The notes: generated by a model not told the origin, from the letters alone. DNA of 64,000 nt from a virus (IMGVR_UViG_3300042558_004148:309486-373485); one strand, 5' to 3'. Shown: positions 38,442 through 48,700, numbered from the stretch's first letter. Translations and numbers: made by a program.

Positions 38442-39101
38442 TTAGATAATTACATTAATCATCCTGGTTTTATTTGTTATTTTCTCCTCACTTAACTTAT
38501 CATATCTTAGATCCGATAATCCATCCTTAGATATCTCATCAGCAGTTGGATTTACCTGGAATTCTCTAAGTTTTTGTATATTTAGCATATATTGAGTCTG
38601 CTCTATGTCCCTTGTATGATCCAATGATTTATATCTACATTTTTTTCTATATGTTTGAATCCCCATTATGACACATCTAAGTAGAACGTCATCATCTTCA
38701 GCTCCCCATCCCCAATATGAATTTGAATATCCATTTATTTTAACAAAGCTGTCCTTATCGAATAGTGTAACTCCTCCGAAATATCCATCATAAGGCAATT
38801 TATATCCGAACTGTTCAGCCTCCGTAGCTAAATGTGTTGGTCCATCGGGATATGAATAATCAGAATCCAATGGAAGCATATCAACATCATGGAAAGCGTA
38901 ATAGTCGCTATCGGGTGATTCATTAAATCCTATATTAAGAAGCTTTGCTCTATTGAATTTCTTATCATCCGATTGATGAACTATTACAATTTCAAAATCT
39001 ATATTTTCTGAATTTAGTGTTTTTTCCATGTGAGGTATGAATTGTTCCATATGCTCCTCCCGGTTTCTATAAGGTACTATTACCGATAGCTTTTTAGACA
39101 T
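38442..39101 (-). CDS. GT7-type galactosyltransferase
   Basis: 219 residues. SVIVPYRNREEHMEQFIPH, FNRAKLLNIGF, FHDVDMLP (DxD-like metal site), YFGGVTLFDKDSFVKINGYSN and YWGWGAEDDDVLLR are the ordered signatures of beta-1,4-galactosyltransferases (family GT7). It would transfer Gal or GalNAc from UDP-sugar. No membrane anchor, so it acts in the host cytoplasm. Divergent from the rest of the glycan island, with only four bases between it and the HAD gene. Confidence 0.88.
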   Translation of the reverse strand: MSKKLSVIVPYRNREEHMEQFIPHMEKTLNSENIDFEIVIVHQSDDKKFNRAKLLNIGFNESPDSDYYAFHDVDMLPLDSDYSYPDGPTHLATEAEQFGYKLPYDGYFGGVTLFDKDSFVKINGYSNSYWGWGAEDDDVLLRCVIMGIQTYRKKCRYKSLDHTRDIEQTQYMLNIQKLREFQVNPTADEISKDGLSDLRYDKLSEEKITNKTRMINVII

Positions 39102-39172
39102 TGTTTTATCTTTAATATGCCAAAATTGGACTTTTGTTTCGAAACCTGTCCTATTTTTTAACTATAATTAGT

Positions 39173-39931
39173 ATGATAAAAGACAGTGATATAATTTTCG
39201 TAACCACCTCTTTAAATACAAAATGGATAGGTATACAAAAAAAAATAGTCAGAGATAAATTCCCTGGTAGCGAGCATATTATAATGGACGGGCGGGGTAA
39301 CTGGCCAAACTCCTGGTTCTATTGGATAAATGAAATAAAAGATAGAAATGAAAGGTGGTTTATCCATGTGGATGAAGATTTTTTCATAGAAAGTCGGGAA
39401 GAAATATTAAGATTATTGGATATTATGGAATCCGGTAACTATGGAATATCTGCAATATCTGAAGCATATTGTCATTATAGGGGAAGCAATCCTGTTGCAA
39501 TGAATTCTTTCTTCATGGTTGGAAGAATATCAGATCTAAGTAATTTCAATTTCGACCCTTCAGAAATGGAATTTTATATAGGATCCGATGGATGGAAGAA
39601 TAATATGGGACTGGAGTATTCCGATGAATATTACAATGACTTCGATTACCCCCACGAAAAACAAACTACCGGTGAATGGAGCCAAAAAGAGAGTGAACCG
39701 TACTATGCCTTTTTCTGGTATCTGAAAAATCTCGGAGTTAAATTCCATTATTTATATCCATATTTTGACAAAAGATTCATGTCAACTAATCCCAGAATAT
39801 CCGGAGATTCCGATGATATCGGTATTCATATGTGGTACACTAGAATATGGGAAAGTAATATGGATGTACATGGAATGCCCAATATAGAGAGATATCTATT
39901 AGTAGAGAATTATTTAAAAAATAAAAATTAA
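39173..39931 (+). CDS. Probable glycosyltransferase (GT-A like)
   Basis: 252 residues from the ATG at 39173 (an upstream in-frame ATG would add an unlikely stretch). DIIFVTTSLNTKW at the N-terminus, RWFIHVDEDFFIES around 70 with a D-x-D-type metal site, and acidic aromatic-rich C-terminal half. I cannot place it in a CAZy family. Its stop abuts the fucosyltransferase start, supporting membership of the glycan operon. Confidence 0.65.
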   Translation: MIKDSDIIFVTTSLNTKWIGIQKKIVRDKFPGSEHIIMDGRGNWPNSWFYWINEIKDRNERWFIHVDEDFFIESREEILRLLDIMESGNYGISAISEAYCHYRGSNPVAMNSFFMVGRISDLSNFNFDPSEMEFYIGSDGWKNNMGLEYSDEYYNDFDYPHEKQTTGEWSQKESEPYYAFFWYLKNLGVKFHYLYPYFDKRFMSTNPRISGDSDDIGIHMWYTRIWESNMDVHGMPNIERYLLVENYLKNKN

Positions 39932-40782
39932 TGATAACATTAAGACAAATAGGTTATGCAGGAAGGCTTGGTAACCAAATGTTCCAATTTGCATCAGCAT
40001 TGGGTATTGCAAATAAAATAAGTTCTGATGTGAAATTTCCGATAGAGAATACGAAGAATTATTTAAACAATGGTCCTATTGACTCGAAAACCGGCAAATC
40101 AATGGATGTTAAATGTGATCTATTGGATTGCTTCAGTGGTAAGATAGAAACATATTTTATAGAATCAAGTTTAATAGAATCAAGATATCAATTTACGGAG
40201 AGTGGATTTGAATATGATCCAGCTATCTCAAATATAATACCTTACACAAACATAAATGGCTATTATCAAACTGATCTATATTTTAATTTCATACAGGAAA
40301 AAATAAAAGAAATATTTAACTTCAAAGACGAATATAAGTATATAGGCAATGCAATCTACGAGAGCATAAATGGCAAGAATCCCAAAGATGAAATAATATC
40401 AATGCATGTAAGGAGAGGAGATTATGTACTTTACCCAGATCATCATCCCCCATGTGACATTAATTATTATAAAAATGCTATAGAAATAATTAAGTCTGAG
40501 TCACAATCACCCAAAAAAATACTAATATTTTCCGATGATAAGGAATGGTGCAGAATTAATTTTACAGGTGATGAATACATTATATCAGAAAACGATAATC
40601 CGTATATAGATTTATATCTCATGTCATTATGTGATTATCATATAATAGCAAATAGCTCCTTCAGTTGGTGGGGATCATGGTTAGCAAAATCTAAAAAAAC
40701 TATAGCACCCTTAAAGTGGTTTGGACCTATGCTAAGAAATAACACAAAAGACATATATAAAAAGGAATGGATAATATTATAG
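39931..40782 (+). CDS. GT11 alpha-1,2-fucosyltransferase-like protein
   Basis: 283 residues. GRLGNQMFQFASALGIANK at the start, MHVRRGDYV at about 157-165 (the GDP-fucose-binding HxRRGD motif) and ANSSFSWWGSWLA near 245 are the three hallmark motifs of GT11. It would use GDP-L-fucose, which the Gmd and fucose synthase genes at 46.8-48.7 kb can supply. Overlaps the next gene by 16 bases. Confidence 0.92.
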   Translation: MITLRQIGYAGRLGNQMFQFASALGIANKISSDVKFPIENTKNYLNNGPIDSKTGKSMDVKCDLLDCFSGKIETYFIESSLIESRYQFTESGFEYDPAISNIIPYTNINGYYQTDLYFNFIQEKIKEIFNFKDEYKYIGNAIYESINGKNPKDEIISMHVRRGDYVLYPDHHPPCDINYYKNAIEIIKSESQSPKKILIFSDDKEWCRINFTGDEYIISENDNPYIDLYLMSLCDYHIIANSSFSWWGSWLAKSKKTIAPLKWFGPMLRNNTKDIYKKEWIIL

Positions 40783-41597
40783 AGAAAATTAATTTTTGCG
40801 TATATTCAAATGAAAAATACTCAAAACCTAGAAAATCCATATTGAACCTAGCTAAGAGAAGCCTTATATTTAATAGTATCTTTGAATATGATAGGGAATG
40901 GTTAGAAAAAACAAAATTTTATTCGGACAATATTGGTATATTGGGAGACACTAACGGCAAAGGTGATGGATGGTGTTTATGGAAACCGTATGTTATATTG
41001 GAATCTCTTAAAAAAATAGAGAATGGTGAAATATTAATCTATATGGATTCCACTGATACGTTTAGCTCCGGATTCAAGGAATTCATAATAGAGCATTTTA
41101 ATTCTAATGAATTCTTATTATCGCAAATGGGTGACAATAAGAATTCAGTCTACACAAAAAGAGATACATTTCATTATATGGGATGTGATTCAATTGAATA
41201 TTGGGAAACTCCTCAGTTGGAGGCAGGAATAATAGGTGTAAGGAAAAATGAGAATACTATCAGATTCATGGAGGAATATTTAAAATATTGTCAAGACGAG
41301 AGGATAATAAAGGATTCACCCAATATTTGTGGAAAGGATAATTTAGGGAATTATATTGGACATAGGTATGACCAAAGTGTATTGACTAATTTAAAAGTTA
41401 AATATTCAATAAAACCGTGCACCGATATTAGATATTATGTGGAATGTAATATATGGGAGGCATTACATTACTGGAATAATATAGGTGAATTTAATAGAAA
41501 AATTAACCTAATAGAAAGCAGATTTGAAGAAAGACCCGAGAATAATATGGATATTAAGTTCTGGAGAATTAATTATTTAGAGCATCTTATAAAATAA
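40767..41597 (+). CDS. Probable glycosyltransferase related to capsular polysaccharide GTs
   Basis: 276 residues. GDGWCLWKPYVILESL followed by ILIYMDSTDTFSSG (D-x-x-D site), LEAGIIGVRKN and YDQSVLTN have the arrangement of a GT-A family found in capsule and LPS clusters. Donor and acceptor unknown. Starts inside the fucosyltransferase gene. Confidence 0.7.
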   Translation: MDNIIEKINFCVYSNEKYSKPRKSILNLAKRSLIFNSIFEYDREWLEKTKFYSDNIGILGDTNGKGDGWCLWKPYVILESLKKIENGEILIYMDSTDTFSSGFKEFIIEHFNSNEFLLSQMGDNKNSVYTKRDTFHYMGCDSIEYWETPQLEAGIIGVRKNENTIRFMEEYLKYCQDERIIKDSPNICGKDNLGNYIGHRYDQSVLTNLKVKYSIKPCTDIRYYVECNIWEALHYWNNIGEFNRKINLIESRFEERPENNMDIKFWRINYLEHLIK

Positions 41598-41604
41598 AAG
41601 TCTC

Positions 41605-42417
41605 ATGTTAAGCATAAATCTAACCGTACATAATAAGGAGAATCTACTACTGGAGTGTCTTGAGAGAATAAAAAAACATACTACAGGGACATATGAGATA
41701 GTAACTGTTCTGGATGGATGTACTGACAGATCTGAATTAATTTTGGATAATTTCATCAAAAATAATACATCAATCAGAATAGAAAAAATACATGCACCAA
41801 ACGTATTTGAAACCAAATCCAATAATATAGCAGCAAGAGCAAGCTCAGGAGAACATATTGTAATAATTCAGGATGATATGTTAATTAACGAAACCTGCTG
41901 GAATGAGAGGATGCTTAAGCCCTTTATTTTATTCGATGATGTTTTTTCAGTAACTGCAAGGACCTCACATAATTGGATAATTAATAAGGATTCTGTCCAT
42001 TCCAACTGTGAATCTATACCTCCAGGAATATGGTCAGATATATTAATACATACCGATCATGCAAATAGAAACAATACCGGGAGAGATGAATTTTCAATAA
42101 GAGACAGTTCAAACAGAGGACCGCTAATTATAAATCATAAAGATCTAGAAACACTTAATTATTTCGACGAATCATTCTATCCTCAGGATATGGATGATCA
42201 TGATCTACATTACAGAATGAAGAAACTTCTAGGGAAGGTTACTGGGATTTATTGGATAGACTATATAAGCGACAATGAGTGGGGAGGAACAAGAGAAAAT
42301 GGGGTAACTAAACAATGGATGTTAGATGCAAATCATAAAAACTCTGGTATATTGAGAGATAGACATCTGGATATTTTATCATCTCCCGGTAAAATGGAGG
42401 TTCGGAAATGTATATAA
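41605..42417 (+). CDS. Glycosyltransferase family 2 protein
   Basis: 270 residues. LSINLTVHNKENLLLECLERI, VTVLDGCTDRSELI, HIVIIQDDMLINE (DD metal site) and a later FYPQDMDDHDLHYRMKK acceptor-side motif are typical of GT2 enzymes. No membrane segments, so a cytosolic transferase rather than a polymerase. Confidence 0.85.
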   Translation: MLSINLTVHNKENLLLECLERIKKHTTGTYEIVTVLDGCTDRSELILDNFIKNNTSIRIEKIHAPNVFETKSNNIAARASSGEHIVIIQDDMLINETCWNERMLKPFILFDDVFSVTARTSHNWIINKDSVHSNCESIPPGIWSDILIHTDHANRNNTGRDEFSIRDSSNRGPLIINHKDLETLNYFDESFYPQDMDDHDLHYRMKKLLGKVTGIYWIDYISDNEWGGTRENGVTKQWMLDANHKNSGILRDRHLDILSSPGKMEVRKCI

Positions 42418-42421
42418 AAAA

Positions 42422-43399
42422 ATGGACCATATTATGAAAAAAATAATTATCACCGGTGACATATCAACGAGGGATAAATTAAAGATGGAGGGATTCATAA
42501 AAGCATTCTCGAAAATAGGACATGTCGAGTATGTCGAGCCAAATCTTAGAGATAATATAATAAATCGAGGACCTTGTGATATATTATTTGGTGAATCGGC
42601 AGATTGGTTTCATGTTGATTATACTAATATAAAAAACGTCTTTATGTGGTGTATAATTGACCCATATAAATTTTTAGAAATATCTGAAAAATATACAAAT
42701 ACTAATTTTTTCATATGTTCAAAAAGTGTAATACACATTGATTCGGTATCGAAGGAATATATAAAAAGATACGATACTCCCATATACATGGAGGGAACTT
42801 TTGAGGAAATAGATCTATTGAAGTTCAGTGAATTCATAGGAGAATGTGAACTTATGGACGAAAACTTATACAAGTTTAAGGAAAATCTATATTATATGTA
42901 TTTACCATGTTCCCTTTCTTCATCACATATAGCTAATCATGAAAAAAGGGATATTGATATCACATATTTCGGAACTAGAGAGAATAGACCAGGCGTAACA
43001 GATATAATAAATCAAATGAGTTCGCTCGGATATAAAGTTACGTATAATCATACTGGAATTTATATTGGTCCCGATGAATGCATAGAATATTACAAGAGGT
43101 CCTTAATAACCCTACATGAGCAGGTGGGTCCAGTGCATTTAGAATTTCCGGTCAGATTTGGCGAAGCATCATATTGTGGTTCCACTATTTTTTCATTAGG
43201 TATGATGGGGAAATTAGCAGAATTTGCACAGTCGAATGATAATGTTCCCGCATTTAGATCTTTCAATAATAAAGAGGAACTCATTAAAGAGGCAATATGT
43301 TATATAGATACATACGGAAAAAAGGAAGATCCAGTGGTAGTTAAAGATGGTTATACTTATGATACATATTGTAAAAAAATAATAGATTTATCAATATGA
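42422..43399 (+). CDS. Probable GT-B type glycosyltransferase
   Basis: 325 residues (a start at 42434, giving MKKIIITGDIS, is possible; the upstream ATG has the A-rich context used here). The C-terminal half with ITYFGTRENRPGVTDIINQM, CIEYYKRSLITLHEQVGPVHLEFPVRFGEASYCG and a final strand resembles the nucleotide-sugar-binding half of GT-B enzymes. Overlaps glf by four bases. Confidence 0.62.
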   Translation: MDHIMKKIIITGDISTRDKLKMEGFIKAFSKIGHVEYVEPNLRDNIINRGPCDILFGESADWFHVDYTNIKNVFMWCIIDPYKFLEISEKYTNTNFFICSKSVIHIDSVSKEYIKRYDTPIYMEGTFEEIDLLKFSEFIGECELMDENLYKFKENLYYMYLPCSLSSSHIANHEKRDIDITYFGTRENRPGVTDIINQMSSLGYKVTYNHTGIYIGPDECIEYYKRSLITLHEQVGPVHLEFPVRFGEASYCGSTIFSLGMMGKLAEFAQSNDNVPAFRSFNNKEELIKEAICYIDTYGKKEDPVVVKDGYTYDTYCKKIIDLSI

Positions 43400-44505
43400 A
43401 AAAATATGATTTTCTTATAGTTGGTGCTGGCCTTTTCGGATCGGTATTTGCTCAACAAGCCATTGAAAATGGATATACCTGTCTAATAATAGATAAAAGA
43501 AACCATAATGCAGGAAATGTATACACTGAGAATGTAAATGGCATAGATGTACATAAATATGGTGCACATATATTCAGAACATCGAGTAGCGATATATGGA
43601 ATTATGTTAATAGGTTCACTAAATTTAATCATTATACAAATAGGGTTAAGGTAAAATATGAAGAAAAGGTTTTCTCCTTTCCTATAAATCTTCTAACATT
43701 TAATCAGGTTTTTGGGTGTATTACACCAGAGGATGCCATAAATAAACTCAAAGAAAAAAAAATTAATATAGAGAATCCAAAAAATCTGGAGGAACATCTA
43801 TTATCTACCATAGGCGAGGATCTATATAAAATTTTTTTCCACGGCTATACTAAAAAACAGTGGGGGAGAGAACCGAGGGATTTGCCAAAGAGCATAATAT
43901 CAAGAATACCCATAAGGACTAATTTCGACGATAATTATTTTAATGACTGCTATCAGGGTATACCAGTTAATGGATATACCGATATGATAGAAAATATGCA
44001 AAAAGGAGCAGATATTTTACTAAACGAGAACTATTTGGATGATGTAGAAAAATGGAATTCAATTTGTGAAAAGGTTGTATATACGGGACCAATAGACGAA
44101 CTCATGGGATTTTGTTTCGGTGAATTAGAATATAGAAGTCTCAGATTCGAGGAGCATCTAATCAATACACCAGATTATCAGGGTTGCGCGGTTGTTAATT
44201 TTACTAGCGAATCGATAGAATATACAAGAATTATAGAGCATAAACATTTCACATTTGGCAAGCAAGATTTTACTATAATATCCAAAGAATTTCCGGAAAA
44301 ATGGGATAATACTAAGGAAAGATATTATCCGGTAAATGATGAAGGAAACAATATCAAATATAATCAATATAAAAATATGATTGAATCTGATCCCAAATAT
44401 ATTTTAGGCGGGAGACTTGCTGAATATAGATATTATGATATGAATCAAGTTATAGGATCAGCAATTAGCAAATTTTCCAAATTCATCAAAAAAAATAATA
44501 AGTAA
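43396..44505 (+). CDS. glf: UDP-galactopyranose mutase
   Basis: 369 residues, the normal length. FLIVGAGLFGSVFAQ is the FAD-binding GxGxxG. NHNAGNVYTE, HKYGAHIFRTS, FSFPINLLTFNQ, the FFHGYTKKQWGR region and GRLAEYRYYDMNQV near the C-terminus are diagnostic. It converts UDP-galactopyranose to UDP-galactofuranose, so the phage glycan probably contains Galf. It is embedded in the operon by short overlaps on both sides. Confidence 0.94.
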   Translation: MKKYDFLIVGAGLFGSVFAQQAIENGYTCLIIDKRNHNAGNVYTENVNGIDVHKYGAHIFRTSSSDIWNYVNRFTKFNHYTNRVKVKYEEKVFSFPINLLTFNQVFGCITPEDAINKLKEKKINIENPKNLEEHLLSTIGEDLYKIFFHGYTKKQWGREPRDLPKSIISRIPIRTNFDDNYFNDCYQGIPVNGYTDMIENMQKGADILLNENYLDDVEKWNSICEKVVYTGPIDELMGFCFGELEYRSLRFEEHLINTPDYQGCAVVNFTSESIEYTRIIEHKHFTFGKQDFTIISKEFPEKWDNTKERYYPVNDEGNNIKYNQYKNMIESDPKYILGGRLAEYRYYDMNQVIGSAISKFSKFIKKNNK

Positions 44506-44506
44506 A

Positions 44507-45160
44507 ATGGTATCATATTCACAAGCAGGACAGGATATATTTGTAATCAATATATTAAAAAACGCAGGGAAGTTTTTAGATCTAGGATGCTATTTACCAG
44601 ATAAAATAAATAACACTTATCTATTAGAAAAAAATGGCTGGGACGGAGTTTCGGTTGATATATTTGATTATTCTAATGAGTGGAAATTAAGGAGTAGTAA
44701 ATTCATACAGATGGATTGTTTATCTGTTAACTATAAGGAATTTCTAGATTTACACTATCCTAATTCAAATAATATAATAGATTATCTTTCGATAGATATG
44801 GAGTTGTTGGGTGACAGATATACTCTCCTTAATAAGGTTATGCTTAGCGGATATGAATTTAAAATAATCACGATAGAGCATGATTCTCATCTAGGTAACG
44901 ACTACATAGAGGGAGAAAAAAATAAACAAGCTGAGCTTCTAAATAATATGGGATATTATTTATTATGTAACGATGTGGCAAATTATAAAAATCCGGATAT
45001 GTTTTATGAAGATTGGTGGATAAACCCAAAACATATAAATCCCGATGAGTATAATATGCTAAAATCATCCAGAATCAGCTGCGACCAGATATTTTTAAAA
45101 GCAGGAATAGAATATAAAATAAGCGACATCTCTAAAAATTGGGATGATTATAAAATATAG
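44507..45160 (+). CDS. FkbM-type methyltransferase
   Basis: 217 residues. SQAGQDIFVINIL, KFLDLGCYLPDKINNTYLLEK (SAM-binding loop), GVSVDIFDYSNEWK and DYLSIDMELLGDRY are typical of FkbM-like methyltransferases that O-methylate sugars in surface glycans. One base after glf. Confidence 0.8.
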   Translation: MVSYSQAGQDIFVINILKNAGKFLDLGCYLPDKINNTYLLEKNGWDGVSVDIFDYSNEWKLRSSKFIQMDCLSVNYKEFLDLHYPNSNNIIDYLSIDMELLGDRYTLLNKVMLSGYEFKIITIEHDSHLGNDYIEGEKNKQAELLNNMGYYLLCNDVANYKNPDMFYEDWWINPKHINPDEYNMLKSSRISCDQIFLKAGIEYKISDISKNWDDYKI

Positions 45161-45162
45161 AA

Positions 45163-45753
45163 ATGATTAAAATACTACCATCAGACTCAACACAATGGTA
45201 TCTCGATAACGGAGATAATACATTAAGAATAGATTATCCCGAAATTAATCAAAAATCCACGGTTGTTGATATTGGGGCAAGACATGGATCTTGGTCGGAC
45301 CAAATAAAAACAAAATATTCACCTAATATATTTTGTTTTGAAGTTGTACCAAGTTTTTGTGAAGAATTGAAAGTCAAGGGGTATACAGTTTTTCAAAACG
45401 CAGTATATAATAGGGACGGGAAAATAATGATAGGAATAGACGGCGACGAGGGATCGGTATACCATACTAATAATACATTTGAGGTTGAATCAATACAAGC
45501 AAATAGTATATTTAATATAATAGGATCCGACGTAATAGATCTGATTAAAATTAATGTAGAGGGAGCAGAGTATTCGATACTAAATGATTTAATATTATCC
45601 AATACTATAGGTAAAATAAAAAACATACAGGTACAATTTCATCTAATAGAGAACCACGAGGAACAATATGATAATATAGTAAAAGAACTAGAAAAAACAC
45701 ATAGACTCACCTGGAGATATCCGTTCGTTTGGGAAAACTGGGAAATAAAATAA
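45163..45753 (+). CDS. FkbM-family methyltransferase
   Basis: 196 residues. STVVDIGARHGSWSDQIK (SAM motif I), IFCFEVVPSFCEEL, AVYNRDGKIMIGI and DLIKINVEGAEYSILNDL (the FkbM IKIDVEGxE motif). Two such enzymes in tandem suggest two methylated positions in the glycan, or different sugars. Confidence 0.88.
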   Translation: MIKILPSDSTQWYLDNGDNTLRIDYPEINQKSTVVDIGARHGSWSDQIKTKYSPNIFCFEVVPSFCEELKVKGYTVFQNAVYNRDGKIMIGIDGDEGSVYHTNNTFEVESIQANSIFNIIGSDVIDLIKINVEGAEYSILNDLILSNTIGKIKNIQVQFHLIENHEEQYDNIVKELEKTHRLTWRYPFVWENWEIK

Positions 45754-45785
45754 AGTAAAGTAAAGCAGATTATATAATATTAGAA

Positions 45786-46718
45786 ATGAAAGATTTAACT
45801 AAAACAACATTAATAATACCAGTAAAGGTAGAACATAATGATAGATACAGAAATGCAAAGAATGTTCTTAATTTTCTAAACTCCAATATAAAAACAAATG
45901 TCTTTATATATGAGATATCTGATAACGGTGAAAGTAAATTAGACTTCATAAACGAATTGGGTAATCTGAAAATAAGTCACTGGGTACTACCGAACGAATC
46001 ACCATTTCATCGTACAAAATATCTTAATATTATGTTGGATAAAGTAGAAACTCCCGTTGTTGTTAATTATGATATAGATGTTCTATTAGATCCAAATAAT
46101 ATGTTGGAATGTCAGAATATCATATTGAGAGGGGAATCTTCAGTAATATATCCATACGAGCTTGGTCTCGGACAAATCCAAGTATACGAAACTTTTGATT
46201 ATAGTGGATTTGAAAAATCTGGATATTCCATAGATTTTATAAATAATTCAGATAAAATCAATACTTGGTATGCTGAATGCGGGCATTGTATATTTTTTAA
46301 TACCGAGATATACAGAGATTTTGGTGGAGAGAATGAGAATTTCATATCATATGGACCAGAAGATAAGGAAAGATTATACAGGTTCCAAATATTATCAAAT
46401 AGTGTTTCTTGGAGGGATGGACAAAAGGTATACCATCTTGAACATTATAGAGGAAATGATAGTTGGACAACAAATCCAAGCTTCAGTCACAATTGGAATA
46501 TATTCGATTCTCTTAAAGGAATGTCGGGAGAAGACCTCATGGAATACTATAAAAAATCGGATTACACAAAGAAATATTCAACGATAAGCAAGAATCACCC
46601 TATATTAACTGAATTGGGAGAAATAGGAAATGCTATAGAGAAAATAGTAAGTCCGCCAAAAATAATACAGAATTCGAATATCCAGATAAATCAAAACGAT
46701 CCCTCCACACTTAGATAA
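45786..46718 (+). CDS. Glycosyltransferase (GT2/GT7-like)
   Basis: 310 residues. TTLIIPVKVEHNDRYRN, VVNYDIDVLLDP (DxD), IFFNTEIYRDFGGENENFISYGPED and a KVYHLEHYRG motif resemble the galactosyl- or GalNAc-transferase halves of chondroitin-type enzymes. The last 35 residues are a low-complexity tail. Confidence 0.78.
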   Translation: MKDLTKTTLIIPVKVEHNDRYRNAKNVLNFLNSNIKTNVFIYEISDNGESKLDFINELGNLKISHWVLPNESPFHRTKYLNIMLDKVETPVVVNYDIDVLLDPNNMLECQNIILRGESSVIYPYELGLGQIQVYETFDYSGFEKSGYSIDFINNSDKINTWYAECGHCIFFNTEIYRDFGGENENFISYGPEDKERLYRFQILSNSVSWRDGQKVYHLEHYRGNDSWTTNPSFSHNWNIFDSLKGMSGEDLMEYYKKSDYTKKYSTISKNHPILTELGEIGNAIEKIVSPPKIIQNSNIQINQNDPSTLR

Positions 46719-46783
46719 TATTGGTTTCTAAATATAATGGAATATAAATCCACAATTGGACTACAATATCATAAATATATTAA

Positions 46784-47695
46784 ATGGGAAAAATAATAAT
46801 AACCGGTGGAAGCGGATTAGTAGGTAGTGCTTTTAAGGGTGATGAATTTATACATCTTTCATCAAAAGACGGGGATCTTAGAAATATCGATTCGATAAAA
46901 CCAATACTGGAAAAAAATAAACCGGAGGGAATAATACACTGTGCTGCTAAAGTTGGTGGTGTTTTAGGTAATACTAAATATCCTGGGAATTTCTATAGGG
47001 ATAATATTCTTATGAACACCAACGTTATAGAGGAAGCAAGAAAACATGAAATCAAAAAACTTGTATTTTTCTCCTCAACATGTGTATTTCCTGATAATGT
47101 CGAATACCCATTATCACCAGAAAAAATTCATCTTGGACCACCACATAAATCAAACTATGCTTATGCTTATGCTAAAAGAATGGGGCAAGTTCAGATACAA
47201 GCATACAAGGATCAGTATGATCTTGATTATTTTACAGTTATACCTACCAATATTTACGGACCTAACGATTTTTATAATCTGGAAAACGGACATGTTCTAC
47301 CCTCACTAATACATAAAATGTATTTAGCAAAAGAAAATGGGACGGATTTCGTAGTATGGGGATCCGGTAATCCTCTAAGAGAGTTTATATTTTCCGAAGA
47401 TGTGGCTAGATTAACAATGAATCTATATAATGACTACAGAGGAAATGATCCAGTTATATTATCAACGTCGAATGAAATAAGTATAAAGGATGTCGTACTT
47501 ATGATCGCAGATATTTTTGAATTTAAAGGTAATATAAAATTTGATTCGACTAAACCGGAGGGTCAATACAGAAAGCCCAGCGATAATTCGGTGATAAAGG
47601 GGATGTATCCGGATTTTAAATTTACCCCGATGGAGGAAGGATTAAAAAAATCAATACATTGGTTTATAGAAAATTATGAAAATATTAGAAAGTAA
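46784..47695 (+). CDS. fcl: GDP-L-fucose synthase
   Basis: 303 residues. IIITGGSGLVGSAFKG (NADP-binding), HCAAKVGGVLGNTKYPG, FFSSTCVFPD, the YAYAKR active site near 127-132, TNIYGPND and EFIFSEDVARL are diagnostic for the epimerase-reductase making GDP-L-fucose from GDP-4-keto-6-deoxymannose. Its stop and the next start overlap (TAATGG). In cells the order is usually gmd-fcl; here it is reversed. Confidence 0.93.
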   Translation: MGKIIITGGSGLVGSAFKGDEFIHLSSKDGDLRNIDSIKPILEKNKPEGIIHCAAKVGGVLGNTKYPGNFYRDNILMNTNVIEEARKHEIKKLVFFSSTCVFPDNVEYPLSPEKIHLGPPHKSNYAYAYAKRMGQVQIQAYKDQYDLDYFTVIPTNIYGPNDFYNLENGHVLPSLIHKMYLAKENGTDFVVWGSGNPLREFIFSEDVARLTMNLYNDYRGNDPVILSTSNEISIKDVVLMIADIFEFKGNIKFDSTKPEGQYRKPSDNSVIKGMYPDFKFTPMEEGLKKSIHWFIENYENIRK

Positions 47696-48678
47696 TGGAA
47701 AAGAAAAGAGCATTAATAACCGGAATTAACGGACAGGATGGTAGTTATCTTGCTGAATTACTTATAGATAAAGGATATGAGGTATTTGGTACAATCAAAA
47801 GAAACTCAGTATCTGAAAATCAAACAGCAAGATTAGATTCGGTGTATGAAGAAATAAAAGATAACCTGATATATGCGGATTTATTGGATGTTCCTTCATT
47901 ACTGCATGCTTTAAAGATATCAGATCCCTGCGAAGTATATAATTTAGCTGCGCAATCACACGTGAGGATATCCTTCGACCAACCAGTTTATACAGCACAA
48001 GCAACAGGCATAGGTACACTCAATCTACTGGAAGCAATAAGATTACATAATCAGGAAATAAAAATGTACCAGGCATCCTCATCGGAAATGTTTGGTAATT
48101 CCATAGATGATGATGGATACCAAAGGGAAACGACACCCATGAACCCGGTTAGTCCATATGGATGCGCTAAGGTATTTTCATATAATATATGTAGAAATTA
48201 TAGGAATTCATACGGAATGTTTATAAGTAACGGCATTCTATTCAATCACGAATCTCCGCGTAGGGGCACAAACTTTGTCACTAACAAGGTAGTAAAGACA
48301 GCAGTAAGGATTAAGCTAGGTTTGGAAAATAAACTCGTTTTAGGTAACCTAGATGCCACTAGAGACTGGGGACACGCAAAGGATTATGTGGAAGCTATGT
48401 GGATGATGCTCCAACAGGATAAATCTGGTGACTATATCTGTTCAACCGGTATATCACATTCTGTTCTTGACTTAGTTGAATATGTCTTTGATAAATTGGA
48501 TCTTGATTGGAAAGAATACGTCGGAACTGATAGCAAATTTTTAAGGCCAGAAGAACTTGAAGATCTAAAAGGAGATTCAAGAAAACTTAGAAATGATACT
48601 GGATGGTCACCCAAGTATAATTTCGAATCGATGTTAGATGAAATGATTGAGCATTGGCTGGAACATTATTCCAAATAA
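47695..48678 (+). CDS. gmd: GDP-mannose 4,6-dehydratase
   Basis: 327 residues, slightly short of bacterial Gmd (about 345-370). ALITGINGQDGSYLAELL, GTIKRNS, YNLAAQSHVRISF, YQASSSEMFGN, the active-site YGCAK at about 155-159, GILFNHESPRRGTNFVT and TRDWGHAKDYVEAMW leave no doubt. It consumes host GDP-mannose. With fucose synthase it gives the phage its own GDP-fucose supply for the GT11 enzyme. Confidence 0.95.
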   Translation: MEKKRALITGINGQDGSYLAELLIDKGYEVFGTIKRNSVSENQTARLDSVYEEIKDNLIYADLLDVPSLLHALKISDPCEVYNLAAQSHVRISFDQPVYTAQATGIGTLNLLEAIRLHNQEIKMYQASSSEMFGNSIDDDGYQRETTPMNPVSPYGCAKVFSYNICRNYRNSYGMFISNGILFNHESPRRGTNFVTNKVVKTAVRIKLGLENKLVLGNLDATRDWGHAKDYVEAMWMMLQQDKSGDYICSTGISHSVLDLVEYVFDKLDLDWKEYVGTDSKFLRPEELEDLKGDSRKLRNDTGWSPKYNFESMLDEMIEHWLEHYSK

Positions 48679-48700
48679 ACTAATAACTACCAATAATAAT

